This document shows, piece after piece, positions 27,386 through 35,905 of a stretch of 64,000 nucleotides of DNA. This DNA is from Lysobacter arvi (lineage in GTDB: Bacteria; Pseudomonadota; Gammaproteobacteria; Xanthomonadales; Xanthomonadaceae), in assembly GCA_031216755.1 (NCBI GenBank), contig JARUHG010000002.1, positions 124,001 to 188,000 on the forward strand, read 5' to 3'. Under the pieces are notes generated by a model, which worked only from the letters and a program-made list of their open reading frames with translations, did no database searches and was not told the DNA's origin. Both the position numbers and the translations under genes were made by a program. The stretch's first letter is position 1; the number at the start of each line of letters is the position of its first letter.

Positions 27386-27946
27386 TCAGCGCAGGCGCCG
27401 GCTCTCGGCCACCTGCCGGCGGTGCAGGCGGAACAGGTGCCGTTCGAGCGCGTCCGCCAGCGTCGGCGTCAGCGGTTCGAAGGCGACCCAGGCGCGGGCG
27501 CCTTCGACGGCGATGACGTGGGCCGGCAGTTCGATGCAGTCCGGCAGCCAGTCGGCCGGCTGCACGCGGAGCACGCCGCGCGCGCCGGGCCGGATCGCCA
27601 GCGCATCGCCGAGCACGTCCAGGCGTGCGCCCCGCGTGGACCAGCGCAGCACGGTCGGCGGCGGGAGATCGCCGCGTTCGCGCAGCATCGCGCCGAGCAG
27701 TCCGAGCACCAGGTCGACCTTGGCCTCCACGCGCTGGAGCGCCGACGAGGGTTCGGCGTGTTCGTCGCCGTCCTCGCTGCGGGCGTTCTCGCTCAGCGCG
27801 AGCGAGGTGAGCAGCATTTCCGCGCGGGCCGTGCCGAGGTGCGCGGCGGCGGTGTCGCCGGGGCCGGGGAGGAACGCCGCCGGACGCCGGTCCTGGTGGA
27901 CCAGCACGTCCGCGAACAGTTCCGCTTCGGCCGATTGCGATGTCAT
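27386..27946 (-). CDS. PilZ-domain protein in the fliDS operon
   Basis: Protein of 186 residues whose C-terminal half looks like a PilZ domain (VLRWSTRGARLDVLGDAL, GVLRVQPADWLPDCIELPAHVIAV, AWVAFEPLTP). The classical RxxxR c-di-GMP-binding motif is not obvious, so binding is uncertain. The start MTSQSAEAELFADV overlaps the stop of the FliT-like gene, making it the last of fliD-fliS-fliT-like-pilZ. In Xanthomonas-type clusters a PilZ gene holds the same position, pointing to coupling of c-di-GMP or surface signals with motility (inference). Confidence 0.78.
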   Translation of the reverse strand: MTSQSAEAELFADVLVHQDRRPAAFLPGPGDTAAAHLGTARAEMLLTSLALSENARSEDGDEHAEPSSALQRVEAKVDLVLGLLGAMLRERGDLPPPTVLRWSTRGARLDVLGDALAIRPGARGVLRVQPADWLPDCIELPAHVIAVEGARAWVAFEPLTPTLADALERHLFRLHRRQVAESRRLR

Positions 27947-28254
27947 CCCGCCAGGCTCCGGTAGGCGAGGGCGCCGCGGCGGTCGCGGCCCATGCGCGAC
28001 AGGATCGCCGCGGTCTCGTCGCGCATCACGACCAGGTCGGCGAGCAGCGCCGTCTGCTGCGCCAGCAGTTCGCGCCAGGGTTCGGCCGACAGCGTCGACA
28101 GATCGGGCGACTCGAACGCCTGCCGGAGCACGCGGTCGTGTTCGGCCAGCAGTTCGATCGCCAGCTCCCACTGCTGCGCGTGCATCGCCGCGCGGACCTG
28201 GGCTTCGGGCAGGGCGGGAACGGACGGCGTCGCGTCGGTCATGGCGTGGCTCAC
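27943..28254 (-). CDS. FliT-like small protein
   Basis: Protein of 103 residues, predicted mostly helical (ALPEAQVRAAMHAQQWELAIELLAEHDRVLRQAF, WRELLAQQTALLADLVVMRDE). Position directly after fliS and size fit a FliT-type export chaperone for FliD, although sequence identity to enterobacterial FliT is not evident by eye. The ATG overlaps the fliS stop (ATGA) and its own stop overlaps the PilZ gene, so all are coupled. Confidence 0.65.
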   Translation of the reverse strand: MSHAMTDATPSVPALPEAQVRAAMHAQQWELAIELLAEHDRVLRQAFESPDLSTLSAEPWRELLAQQTALLADLVVMRDETAAILSRMGRDRRGALAYRSLAG

Positions 28255-28640
28255 GGCTTGGGCGCGATGGCGAGCCAGGCCGACTCGATGTCGCCCAGCA
28301 GCGCGTCGACTTCGGTCAGCGCGGCGGCGTCGTTGTCGCTGTTGGCGACCAGCAGGCGCTGCTGCGCGTAGTCGTACAGCGACTGCAGGCCCTGCGCGAT
28401 CTCGCCGCCGGCGTCGAGGTTCAGAGCGCCGCTCAGGCCGGTGATCAGGCCGCTCGCGTCGCTGATCGCCTTGGCCTTGCGCGGGATGTCGCCGCGTTCC
28501 AGGCAGGCGCCCGCCAGGCGGATGCGATCGCGCGCGCCGGAGAGCATGAGGGCGACCAGCCGGTGCGGATCGGCTTCCAGCACGGCGGCGCTGACGCCGG
28601 TGCTGCGGTACTGGTTGGCGTAGTTGCGGTGGCCGAGCAT
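28251..28640 (-). CDS. fliS: FliS, flagellin export chaperone
   Basis: Four-helix chaperone of 129 residues that binds the C-terminus of flagellin and prevents early polymerisation. The conserved N-terminus (NYANQYRSTGVSAAVLEADPHRLVALMLSGARDRI) is typical, followed by KAISDASGLITGLSGALN and LYDYAQQRLLVANSDND. It lies 12 bases after fliD and overlaps the FliT-like gene. Confidence 0.96.
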   Translation of the reverse strand: MLGHRNYANQYRSTGVSAAVLEADPHRLVALMLSGARDRIRLAGACLERGDIPRKAKAISDASGLITGLSGALNLDAGGEIAQGLQSLYDYAQQRLLVANSDNDAAALTEVDALLGDIESAWLAIAPKP

Positions 28641-28652
28641 GGGGGAATCTCC

Positions 28653-29984
28653 TTACGACATCGAGGCGAGTTGCTGCGAGAGATAACCGCTGGAACCCTG
28701 CAGCTGGGTCACCAGTTGCTCCATCGCGGTGAACTGCGCGGTGTAGCGGGCCTGCAACGATTCCATCCGCCGGTCGAGGTCTTCGTACTGCTGGTCGTAG
28801 GTCTTCATCCGCGCGTTGAGGCTGTCGGTGCGCGAGTCGAGCAGGCCGTCGGTTTCCAGCACGCTGTCGAGCATGCCTTCCAGGTCGGCGCCGTAGCCTT
28901 CCTCGCCGGAGAACAGGCGCGACAGCGCGCCCGGATCCTCGGCGAGCGCCTTGGTCAGCGTGCTGGTGTTGAGCGCGAGCGTGCCGTCGGTGTTGATCGA
29001 CAGCCCCAGCGCCTTGAACGCGACCACGTTCTCGCTGGCCAGGTTGCGCAGCGAACTCTGCAGGCCGCGCACCATCGAGTCGCCGGTCAGCGCCGAGGCG
29101 GTCTTGGTTTCGGCGTTGTAGGCGGTGAGCGACTTGGTGAGGCTGATGGACGCGTTGTATGCCGTGACGAACGATTGCAGCGTCTTCTGCACCGCGGCGT
29201 CGTCGGTGCCGACCTTCAGGCTGAAGGTCTCGCCCGGCTTGGCCTCGGTCAGGTTGAGCGTCACGCCCGGCAGCAGGTCGGTGAGGCTGTTGCTGCTGGA
29301 GGTGCGGGTCAGGCCGTCTACCTTCACCACCGCATCCTTCGGCGCGACGGTTTCGGTCATCGACGTCTGCACGCCCGGGTCGTACACCAGCGCCGACAGG
29401 CCGCCGTCGCCACCGGTGGTGGTCACGCGCAGCTTGCCTTCCAGGCCGGAGTCGACCGCCGTCAGCACCAGGTGCTGGCCGCCGTCGGCGTTGACCAGGC
29501 TGGCCTGCACGCCCTTGCCGGCGGCGGCGTTGTTGATGGCGGTGCGGATGTCCGACAGCGTGTTGCGGCCGTCGGCGATGTCGACCTCGATCTTCGTGTC
29601 GCCCGCTTCGATGACCAGCTTGCCGGTGCCGATCTTCGCGTCGGCGGCCTTGGCCGGCGAGGTGAGGCGGTGCGCGCTGGCGAGCGATTCGACTTCGATC
29701 TTGTACTCGCCCACGGCCGCGGTGGTGTCGGCCGATGCGGTGAAGCCGGCCTTGTCCTGCACGTTAGTCGTGCGCGCGTCGGTGCCGCCGTCCTTGCGCA
29801 GTTTCTCCAGCGCGGACTGCAGGCTGGAGAAGACGCTCTTCAGCGATCCCATCGCCGACAGCTGCGTCCTGGCGGCGTTCTCGCCGCGGGCGATGCGGCT
29901 TTCGATCGGCGCGCGTTCGGCGGCGACGAGCTGGGACACCAGCGACGGGATGTCGATGCCCGAACCAAGCGTGGAAATGGCCAT
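28653..29984 (-). CDS. fliD: FliD, filament cap protein
   Basis: Caps the growing filament and inserts flagellin subunits; 443 residues. The N-terminal (GSGIDIPSLVSQLVAAERAPIESRI) and C-terminal coiled-coil region (RTDSLNARMKTYDQQYEDLDRRMESLQARYTAQFTAMEQLVTQLQ split over the last 75 residues) are characteristic. Its ATG has GGAGG 10 bases upstream, and that site lies at the end of a 21-codon leader frame, so its translation may be coupled to the leader. It follows fliC, from which it is separated by hairpins. Confidence 0.95.
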   Translation of the reverse strand: MAISTLGSGIDIPSLVSQLVAAERAPIESRIARGENAARTQLSAMGSLKSVFSSLQSALEKLRKDGGTDARTTNVQDKAGFTASADTTAAVGEYKIEVESLASAHRLTSPAKAADAKIGTGKLVIEAGDTKIEVDIADGRNTLSDIRTAINNAAAGKGVQASLVNADGGQHLVLTAVDSGLEGKLRVTTTGGDGGLSALVYDPGVQTSMTETVAPKDAVVKVDGLTRTSSSNSLTDLLPGVTLNLTEAKPGETFSLKVGTDDAAVQKTLQSFVTAYNASISLTKSLTAYNAETKTASALTGDSMVRGLQSSLRNLASENVVAFKALGLSINTDGTLALNTSTLTKALAEDPGALSRLFSGEEGYGADLEGMLDSVLETDGLLDSRTDSLNARMKTYDQQYEDLDRRMESLQARYTAQFTAMEQLVTQLQGSSGYLSQQLASMS

Positions 29985-29990
29985 GACCGC

Positions 29991-30056
29991 TCAGCCTCCG
30001 CGTCGACCGTGGACCGCGGACTGCGGCGTGGGACGGGGCGAACGATGAGCGGTCAT
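29991..30056 (-). CDS. Possible 21-codon leader peptide upstream of fliD
   Basis: A short frame starting ATG-ACC-GCT, encoding MTAHRSPRP followed by a basic, Pro/Gly-rich tail. It is preceded by a strong Shine-Dalgarno sequence (AAAGGAG, 5 bases from the ATG). It stops six bases before the fliD ATG, and its last codons contain the fliD ribosome-binding site GGAGG. This arrangement is what a translational coupling leader looks like. Nothing shows that the peptide itself has a function, and it may be a chance frame. Confidence 0.4.
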   Translation of the reverse strand: MTAHRSPRPTPQSAVHGRRGG

Positions 30057-30082
30057 GGCGACTCCTTTCGGATAGAACCGGC

Positions 30083-30104
30083 GGGATGCGTTCGCGCGCA
30101 TCCC
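30083..30104 (-). terminator. Hairpin between fliC and fliD
   Basis: Perfect 8-bp stem GGGATGCG / CGCATCCC with a six-base loop, second of two hairpins after fliC. No U-tract follows, so it may stabilise the fliC mRNA or attenuate rather than terminate fully. Confidence 0.5.
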
Positions 30105-30118
30105 ACCGGGGTGCCATC

Positions 30119-30139
30119 GGGGCGCGCATCCCGCGCCCC
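30119..30139 (-). terminator. Hairpin directly after fliC
   Basis: GGGGCGCG / CGCGCCCC stem of 8 GC-rich pairs with a five-base loop, 13 bases after the fliC stop. Likely 3' end or stability structure of the abundant flagellin mRNA; a U-tract is absent. Confidence 0.6.
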
Positions 30140-30152
30140 GTCTGGCGGTGGA

Positions 30153-31334
30153 TCAGCCCAGCAGGCTGAGGACGTTCTGCGGTACGGCGTTGGCCTGCGC
30201 GAGCATCGCGGTGCCGGCCTGGCTCAGGATCTGAGTACGGGTCAGCTCGGCGGTTTCCTTGGCGTAGTCCGCGTCGCGGATGCGGCTGCGCGAGGCGCTC
30301 AGGTTCTCGCTCGTCGCCTGCAGGTTGGCGATGGTCGAGGTGAAGCGGTTCTGCACCGCACCCATGTCGGCGCGGGCGGAGTTGACGCTGGTCAGGGCCT
30401 TGTCGACGATCTCCATGGCCTGCTGCGCGCCGGTGAAGCTGGAGATGTCCAGGTCCTTGATGTACTTCGTGCTGCCCGCGGCGGCGGTGGCGGTGGCGCC
30501 GATGCCGGCTTCGGCCATCGTGATGCCCGTGCCGCCCGTCAGCGTGCCGGCGGTGAACGAGAAGTCCTTGCCCGCGGTGATCGAGGTCAGCGTCAGCTTG
30601 TTGGTCGAATCCAGCGAGGCGTAGACGCCGGTCTGGTCCATCTTGTCGTTGATCGAGGCGGCCATCTTCTTGGCCACGTCGCCGCCCGTGTCGCCCACGC
30701 CGATGTCGATCGTGTCGATGGTGACGCCGTTGACGGCCATGCCGGCCAGCGTGCCGGTGGCGGTCGCCGTACCGGCCGAAACGGCGGCGGTCGAGGTCTG
30801 CGCGGCGGCGAACTGGGCCTTGCCCAGCGCGTTGGCGTTGGCGTCGACGATGCTGTTGACGGCGATGGTCTGGCCCGAGTTGGCGCCGACCTGGAACAGC
30901 GCGCCGGCGAAGGAGCCGTCGAGCAGCTTGGTGCCGTTGAAGTTGGTCTGGTTGGCGACGCGGTCGATTTCCGAGACCAGCTGCGAGACTTCCGCGTTCA
31001 GCGCGTCGCGGTCGGACTGCGAGTTGGTGGCGTTGGCCGACTGCACGGCCAGTTCGCGGACGCGCTGCAGGTTGTTGCCGATCTCGACCATCGCGCCTTC
31101 GGCCGACTGGGCCAGCGAGATGCCGTCGTTGGCGTTGCGCACGGCGACGTCGAGGCCGCGGATCTGCGTGCTGAAGCGCTCCGAGATCGCCAGGCCGGCG
31201 GCGTCGTCCTTCGCGCTGTTGATGCGCAGGCCCGACGACAGGCGCTGGATGGTGGTGCCGAGGCTGGCGCTGCTGGTGCCCAGGTTGCGCTGGGCGTTGA
31301 GCGACATCACGTTGCTGTTGATGACTTGTGCCAT
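30153..31334 (-). CDS. fliC: Flagellin FliC
   Basis: Filament subunit of 393 residues, a single copy in this window. The D0/D1 ends are conserved: [17 protein letters not shown] and [23 protein letters not shown] at the N-terminus, and the C-terminus ending in [12 protein letters not shown]. The central D2 region is Thr/Ala/Gly-rich and variable. A good sigma-28 promoter lies about 107 bases upstream, giving a long leader. Export is expected through FliS, encoded nearby. Confidence 0.98.
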   Translation of the reverse strand: MAQVINSNVMSLNAQRNLGTSSASLGTTIQRLSSGLRINSAKDDAAGLAISERFSTQIRGLDVAVRNANDGISLAQSAEGAMVEIGNNLQRVRELAVQSANATNSQSDRDALNAEVSQLVSEIDRVANQTNFNGTKLLDGSFAGALFQVGANSGQTIAVNSIVDANANALGKAQFAAAQTSTAAVSAGTATATGTLAGMAVNGVTIDTIDIGVGDTGGDVAKKMAASINDKMDQTGVYASLDSTNKLTLTSITAGKDFSFTAGTLTGGTGITMAEAGIGATATAAAGSTKYIKDLDISSFTGAQQAMEIVDKALTSVNSARADMGAVQNRFTSTIANLQATSENLSASRSRIRDADYAKETAELTRTQILSQAGTAMLAQANAVPQNVLSLLG

Positions 31335-31440
31335 GGTGGTTCTCCGTAGGTTTCGGTTAGGGCACCGGCGAAGCGCTCGCCGGCCGGCAATTACCGCAGT
31401 GGTTGGTCGGTGTTGCCGGCCCTTGCCGCTGCTGGACTAG

Positions 31441-31467
31441 ATATCGGTGCCCCTGGGAAAACCTTTA
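31441..31467 (-). promoter_or_regulatory. Sigma-28 promoter of fliC
   Basis: On the minus strand TAAAGGTT, an 11-base spacer and ACCGATAT match the sigma-28 consensus TAAAGTTT-N11-GCCGATAA at most positions with exact spacing. Fits control by FliA encoded at 1.0-1.8 kb. Confidence 0.85.
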
Positions 31468-31517
31468 GCTCCTGGTTGACAAGTCTTGCGAAGTGGGATG
31501 GATGTTGCATTCGGGGG

Positions 31518-31785
31518 AACCGGGAGCCGGGAGCCGGGACCGGGGACTCGGGACCGGGGACCCGGGAAATGCAACCGCAACAGCGACAGCAACCGCACCG
31601 CAACGTCACGTGCTCCGGAGCGCATGAGGCCTCTGGAAGCTGGATTCCCGCCTTCGCGGGAATGACGGCATCCGACTCACCACTCACTACTCACTACTCA
31701 CTACTCACGACCCACGACCCACGACCCACGACCCACGGGTCCCCGGTCCCGGGTCCCGGGTCCCGGGTCCCGAGTGCCCCGGCCC
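31518..31785. repeat. G-rich inverted repeat pair, copy 4, with REP unit in its loop
   Basis: Left arm at 31518-31569 (GGGACCGGGGACTCGGGACC) faces right arm at 31736-31785 (GGTCCCCGGTCCCGGGTCCC). Between them lie a GTCATTCC-family hairpin (GGATTCCCGCCTTCGCGGG, near 31643) and the heptamer array. It occupies the whole gap between the flgL end and the fliC promoter. Confidence 0.75.
31674..31736 (+). repeat. Heptanucleotide tandem repeat, nine units
   Basis: Nine seven-base units without interruption: GACTCAC, CACTCAC, three TACTCAC, then four GACCCAC. It lies between the flgL stop and the fliC upstream region, outside any recognised gene. Confidence 0.9.
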
Positions 31786-31791
31786 CGAACC

Positions 31792-32991
31792 TCACATCAG
31801 ATCGAACAACGAACTCGACTGCAGCCGCATGAAGGCCTGCTGTGCCGCCTGCAATGCCGTGCTTTCCAGCTTGAAGCGGCTGATCGCGTCGGCGTAGTCG
31901 AGGTCGCGGATGCCCGACAGCGTGGTTTCCAGCGTGACCGACTGCGCCTCGCGCAGTTCGGCCGCGCTGTCCATCGCCGCCAGCTGGGCGCCGCCGGTGG
32001 CGCGCCCGTCGATGAAGTGCTCCTGCGCCGTCGCCGCATCGCGCAGCGACGCCTGCAACGCGTTCTGTTGCGCGGCGCGCTGCGTGGGCGAGTCGTCGGG
32101 CATTTCCAGCGCGTCGACGAGGTCGTCGATCATGCCGAACACGTCGTTGGTGCTCGCCGGGCCGATGGAGAATGCGTCGCCCGCGGCCGGCGCGCCGTCG
32201 ATGCGCAGGTTGAGCCCGCCGACGTTGATGCCTTCGCCACTGACGTAGGTGCCGGTGCCGATCACCGCGCCGCCCGCATCGCGAAGCTCGTAGGCGTCGG
32301 CCGCGGTGAACACCACGCTGTAACGGCCGCCGTTCCAGCTGCCGGAGGCGTCCAGTCCGAATTCCATCAGCACGCCGCTGCCGGTGTTCGTGCCGGCGGC
32401 GCGACCGTCGACGCGACCGTCGCCGGTCTTGACGCGCATGAACAGCTCGCTGCCCGGGAGCGTGTCGGACACGAACTGGTCCGGTGCGATCTCCACCTCG
32501 CGCTGGCGCTGGTCGCCGGTGTAGCTGACGTCGCCGCCGCTCACCACGAACGGTGCGTGGTCGTCCGCGGTGCCGCCGAACAGGTAGCGCCCGCTGCCGT
32601 CCTGGCTGTTGGCCAGGCCGATGAGTTCCTCGCGGATCACCTTCAGCTCGGCGGTGATCGCCTTCTTGTCGTCGCTCGACATCGCGGCGTTGTTGGCCTG
32701 GATGGTGAGCTCGCGCACGCGCGCCAGGCGATCGCCCGCCTGCGCGAGCACGCTCTCCTGCAGGTTCAGTCGATTGCCCAGCAGGTTGGCGTTCTCGCCG
32801 AAGCGCTCCAGTTCGGCCGTGGCGCGATCGAGCGACACCGCCGTGCCGGCGGCGACCGGATCGTCCTTGGCCGTGACCAGGCGCTGGCCGGTGGCGAGCT
32901 GCTGCTGCGTGTGCGCCAGGCCCGCCTGCTTGCGCAGCATCGTGCCCAGCTGCAGCTGGTACGCGCCGCTGGTGGAAATGCGGTTGTTCAT
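31792..32991 (-). CDS. flgL: FlgL, hook-filament junction protein (HAP3)
   Basis: Flagellin-related junction protein of 399 residues between FlgK and the filament. The N-terminus (MNNRISTSGAYQLQLGTMLRKQAGLAHTQQQLATGQRL, in part) and the flagellin-like C-terminus (ISRFKLESTALQAAQQAFMRLQSSSLF) identify it. The start overlaps the flgK stop in ATGA; longer readings run back into flgK. Last gene of the flgJKL run. Confidence 0.95.
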   Translation of the reverse strand: MNNRISTSGAYQLQLGTMLRKQAGLAHTQQQLATGQRLVTAKDDPVAAGTAVSLDRATAELERFGENANLLGNRLNLQESVLAQAGDRLARVRELTIQANNAAMSSDDKKAITAELKVIREELIGLANSQDGSGRYLFGGTADDHAPFVVSGGDVSYTGDQRQREVEIAPDQFVSDTLPGSELFMRVKTGDGRVDGRAAGTNTGSGVLMEFGLDASGSWNGGRYSVVFTAADAYELRDAGGAVIGTGTYVSGEGINVGGLNLRIDGAPAAGDAFSIGPASTNDVFGMIDDLVDALEMPDDSPTQRAAQQNALQASLRDAATAQEHFIDGRATGGAQLAAMDSAAELREAQSVTLETTLSGIRDLDYADAISRFKLESTALQAAQQAFMRLQSSSLFDLM

Positions 32992-34868
32992 CGGCTCACC
33001 GCGCCAAGCAGGGACTGGAACATGGTGTCGGCGGTGGAGATCACCTGCGCGGCGGCCTGGTAGGCCTGCTGGAAACGCAGCATGTTCGCCGCCTCCTCGT
33101 CGAGGTTGACGCCGGAGACCGAATCGCGCGCGGCCTGCGCCTGGTCGTACAGCACCTGCTGCGCTTCGGCGGCGTAATCGGCCTGTCGCGCGGCCGAACC
33201 GATCGTCGTGGTGAGTCCGCCGATGGCGCCGTTGAGCGAGACCGTGCCGCCGTTCAACGCCTTCGCGTCGTCGAGGTTGCCCAGTGCGATCGCGTTGCCG
33301 TTGTCGCTGGAACCGGCGCCCGTGCTGCCGACGCTGAAGCGGTCGCCCGCGGCGGGCACGCCGTCCAGGCTGAGGCTCCAGCCGTTGGCGTTGATCGGCT
33401 GGCCGGGCGTCCAGGTGAACGGACCGGCGCCGTTGACGGTGTACTGCGTGCCGTCGATGAATTCGATGTCGGCCGGCGTCAGCAGGTTCGCGTTCGTCGC
33501 GTCGGTGACCTTCACCGTGCCGATCTTCCCGCTGCCGACGTTGTCCAGTTCGGCCTTGGCTTTCACCGGCGTGGCTGCTGCTATCCGGTTGGGATCGTCG
33601 ATGGCCACGCCGATGCCGCCGGCCGCGCCCGCGGTCGGCTGCAGCAGGAAGCGGTCGCCCGATGCCGGCGCGCCGCCGACGACGAGTTCGACCCCGTTGA
33701 GCACGAGCGGATCGGCGGCGGTGCCGGTGCCGGTGAGCGGCACGTTCGCGCCGGTGTCGGCGCGCGTGGCGCTCCACGCGGTGCCGTCGAACTTCAGCAC
33801 GACGTTCTGCGCCTGCAACTGCGACAGATCGCCCACGCTGGCCGTCAGGGTGCCGGTGCCGGCGTTGCCGGCGTGGCTGTTGACGCTCGGCGCGGGCACG
33901 CGGAAGAAGTCCGTGCCCATCTGGCCGTTGAGGTCCATGCCGGCGCGATGCTGCTGGTTGAACGCATCGGCCAGGCCGACCGCGATGCGCCCGAGTTCGG
34001 CCTGCGCCGGATCGAGCACGTCGCTGCGGAAATCCATCAGGCCGCCGATCTTGCCGCCCAGCGAAGCATCGCTGAGCTGGATCTGCTGGCCGTTGCCGTC
34101 GAGCGCCAGGCGCACGCGCTCGGGGCGGTACGGATCGGTGCCGACCACGAGCTTGGACGACGTGTTGCCGACCACCAGCGCCTGCCCGCCGGCGGTGAAC
34201 ACGTTGAGCGCGCCGTCGCCCTGTTGCACGGCGGTGCCGCCGGTGAACCCGACCATCTGCGACACCAGGCGGTCGCGCTGGTCGAGCAGGTCGTTGGAGA
34301 CGTTGTTCGGGTTGCTGATGATCTCGCCGTTGAGGCGCGCGATCTCCGCGCCGATGCGATTGACTTCCTCGGCGCTGCTGCGCAGGCCGCTGTTGACCTC
34401 GTTGCTCAGCGTGTCGAGCTGGTTGTTGAGCTGCTTGAAGCGGGCGGTGAGGGCGTTGGCATCCGACAGCACGTCCTCGCGCGCGGCGGCGGACGCGGCG
34501 TTGCTGGTCAGGCCGGTGGCGGCGTCGAAGAAGTTCGACCACACGCCGGCCAAGCCCGTGGCCTTGTCGGAAAACAGGCTGTCCACCCGCGAGGCCAGGC
34601 CCGAGAGCTGCTGCGCGCGGGCGAGCTCGCCGCCGCTTTCCAGCAATCGCGTGTTCGCCAGCTGGTCGGCGATGCGGCGCACGTCGCTCACCTGCACGCC
34701 GTTGCCGACGTAGCCGTAGCCCATGTCGGTGGGCGAGCGCGTCGACAGCTCCACGCGCTGGCGCGAATAGCCTTCGGTCGCGACATTGGCGACGTTGTGG
34801 CTCACGGTCGCCAGCGCGCGCTGGAACGCGATCAGGGCGCCGGTGCCGGTGGACAGGACATTGGCCAT
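32988..34868 (-). CDS. flgK: FlgK, hook-filament junction protein (HAP1)
   Basis: Junction protein of 626 residues with the conserved N-terminus MANVLSTGTGALIAFQRAL and SHNVANVATEGYSRQRVEL, and the C-terminus NLDEEAANMLRFQQAYQAAAQVIST. The middle contains repeated Ala/Gly/Asp-rich beta-type segments, as in other large FlgK proteins. It starts 2 bases after flgJ and overlaps flgL, so flgJ, flgK and flgL form one unit behind the flgJ sigma-54 promoter. Confidence 0.96.
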   Translation of the reverse strand: MANVLSTGTGALIAFQRALATVSHNVANVATEGYSRQRVELSTRSPTDMGYGYVGNGVQVSDVRRIADQLANTRLLESGGELARAQQLSGLASRVDSLFSDKATGLAGVWSNFFDAATGLTSNAASAAAREDVLSDANALTARFKQLNNQLDTLSNEVNSGLRSSAEEVNRIGAEIARLNGEIISNPNNVSNDLLDQRDRLVSQMVGFTGGTAVQQGDGALNVFTAGGQALVVGNTSSKLVVGTDPYRPERVRLALDGNGQQIQLSDASLGGKIGGLMDFRSDVLDPAQAELGRIAVGLADAFNQQHRAGMDLNGQMGTDFFRVPAPSVNSHAGNAGTGTLTASVGDLSQLQAQNVVLKFDGTAWSATRADTGANVPLTGTGTAADPLVLNGVELVVGGAPASGDRFLLQPTAGAAGGIGVAIDDPNRIAAATPVKAKAELDNVGSGKIGTVKVTDATNANLLTPADIEFIDGTQYTVNGAGPFTWTPGQPINANGWSLSLDGVPAAGDRFSVGSTGAGSSDNGNAIALGNLDDAKALNGGTVSLNGAIGGLTTTIGSAARQADYAAEAQQVLYDQAQAARDSVSGVNLDEEAANMLRFQQAYQAAAQVISTADTMFQSLLGAVSR

Positions 34869-34870
34869 GC

Positions 34871-35818
34871 TTAGCCTCGGTTCGGACCGTCGAGCGCGGC
34901 GAGCGCGCGGTTGAGCGTGGCGCCTTCGGCGATCGCGTTGATCTTCGCGGCGTAGGCGGGGTCGGTGGCGTAACCGGCCTTCTGCAGCGCCTGGGCGAAC
35001 TGGCGCGTGTCGCCGCCGGCCGCGCGCGCCTGCGCATAGCGCGGCTGGTTCAGCAGCTTCGCGTAGTCGGCAAAGCTTTCGCCGATGGAACCGTACGCGC
35101 GGAAATCGGCGCGCTCGCTGACGCGCTGGCCGTTGACGTATTCGTGCGTGCCGGCGTTGACGCGCTGGCCGCTCCACTTCGAGCCGGCCTTGATGCCGAA
35201 CAGGTTGTGCGAGGTGGCCTCGCCGCCGCCCGATGCCAGGCGACGGCCCCAGCCGGTTTCCAGCGCGGCCTGCGCGACCAGCGCCTTCGGGTCCACGCCC
35301 AGTTCCTGCGCGGTCCGCTGCGCGTGCGGCCACACCGAGCGCACGAAGGCTTCGGGGCTGGAGCAGTCGAGTTTCGCGTTCGGATCGCATTCGACCGGCG
35401 CGGGCGCCAGGCGCGGCAGCGCGGGCGCGGCGAGCCCGGGGAGCGAAACGCCGTCGCTGCTCGGCGTGAGCGGCAACGACATGGCCGAGGCGCCCGGTCC
35501 CAGCGGGAAGCCGCCCTGCGGTGCGACGCTGGCGTCGGCACCGCCGGTGCTGCGCGTCAGTTGCTGGACGATCATCGGCGCCAGGCCCAGTCCGCGACCC
35601 TTGGCCAGCTCGCGCGAGAGCTGCTGGTCGTACATGTCGCGGTAGGTGGAGTTGTTCCCCATCAGCGGATCGCCGAAGGAGGCGCTGCGCATCGACTTGA
35701 CCAGCATCTGCGCGAACTGCGCTTCCAGCTGCTGCGCGGCGTACTCCACGCGCGAACGGTCGGCGCGCGGGGCGTCGGTCGTCGAAAGCGGCTGGGCGGT
35801 GGTCGGGCGCAGGTGCAT
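34871..35818 (-). CDS. flgJ: FlgJ, rod-cap scaffold and peptidoglycan hydrolase
   Basis: Two-part protein of 315 residues. The N-terminal rod-cap domain (YAAQQLEAQFAQMLVKSMR, LAKGRGLGLAPMIVQQL) and the C-terminal muramidase domain (ALVAQAALETGWGRR, with the catalytic Glu, then LFGIKAGSKWSGQRV and FADYAKLLNQPRY) are joined by a Pro/Ala/Leu-rich linker. A sigma-54 promoter ends only 12 bases before the ATG, so the mRNA would be nearly leaderless unless translation begins later. No other in-frame ATG precedes the rod-cap domain. Confidence 0.95.
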   Translation of the reverse strand: MHLRPTTAQPLSTTDAPRADRSRVEYAAQQLEAQFAQMLVKSMRSASFGDPLMGNNSTYRDMYDQQLSRELAKGRGLGLAPMIVQQLTRSTGGADASVAPQGGFPLGPGASAMSLPLTPSSDGVSLPGLAAPALPRLAPAPVECDPNAKLDCSSPEAFVRSVWPHAQRTAQELGVDPKALVAQAALETGWGRRLASGGGEATSHNLFGIKAGSKWSGQRVNAGTHEYVNGQRVSERADFRAYGSIGESFADYAKLLNQPRYAQARAAGGDTRQFAQALQKAGYATDPAYAAKINAIAEGATLNRALAALDGPNRG

Positions 35819-35830
35819 GTCGGAGTCAAG

Positions 35831-35845
35831 GCAAGAGTCGTGCCG
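35831..35845 (-). promoter_or_regulatory. Sigma-54 promoter of flgJKL
   Basis: CGGCACG-ACTC-TTGC on the minus strand differs from the -24/-12 consensus only in the first base; GG and GC are 10 bases apart. Its predicted start point falls at or next to the flgJ ATG. Confidence 0.8.
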
Positions 35846-35905
35846 TGACGTTTTTCTCCCTCCCCTGCAGGCAGGGGGCGGAGTGGAAAGCGCGAGCGCC
35901 GTGCA

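Noticed and set aside
29985-30152. A sigma-54 promoter for fliD (TGGCACC with a following G/T-rich stretch)
   Set aside because: The -12 box has no GC at the right distance (TGGG instead of TTGC); not supported.
27114-31349. A 1411-codon plus-strand frame opposite PilZ to fliC
   Set aside because: It crosses several certain genes on the other strand and has no ribosome site or recognisable domain.
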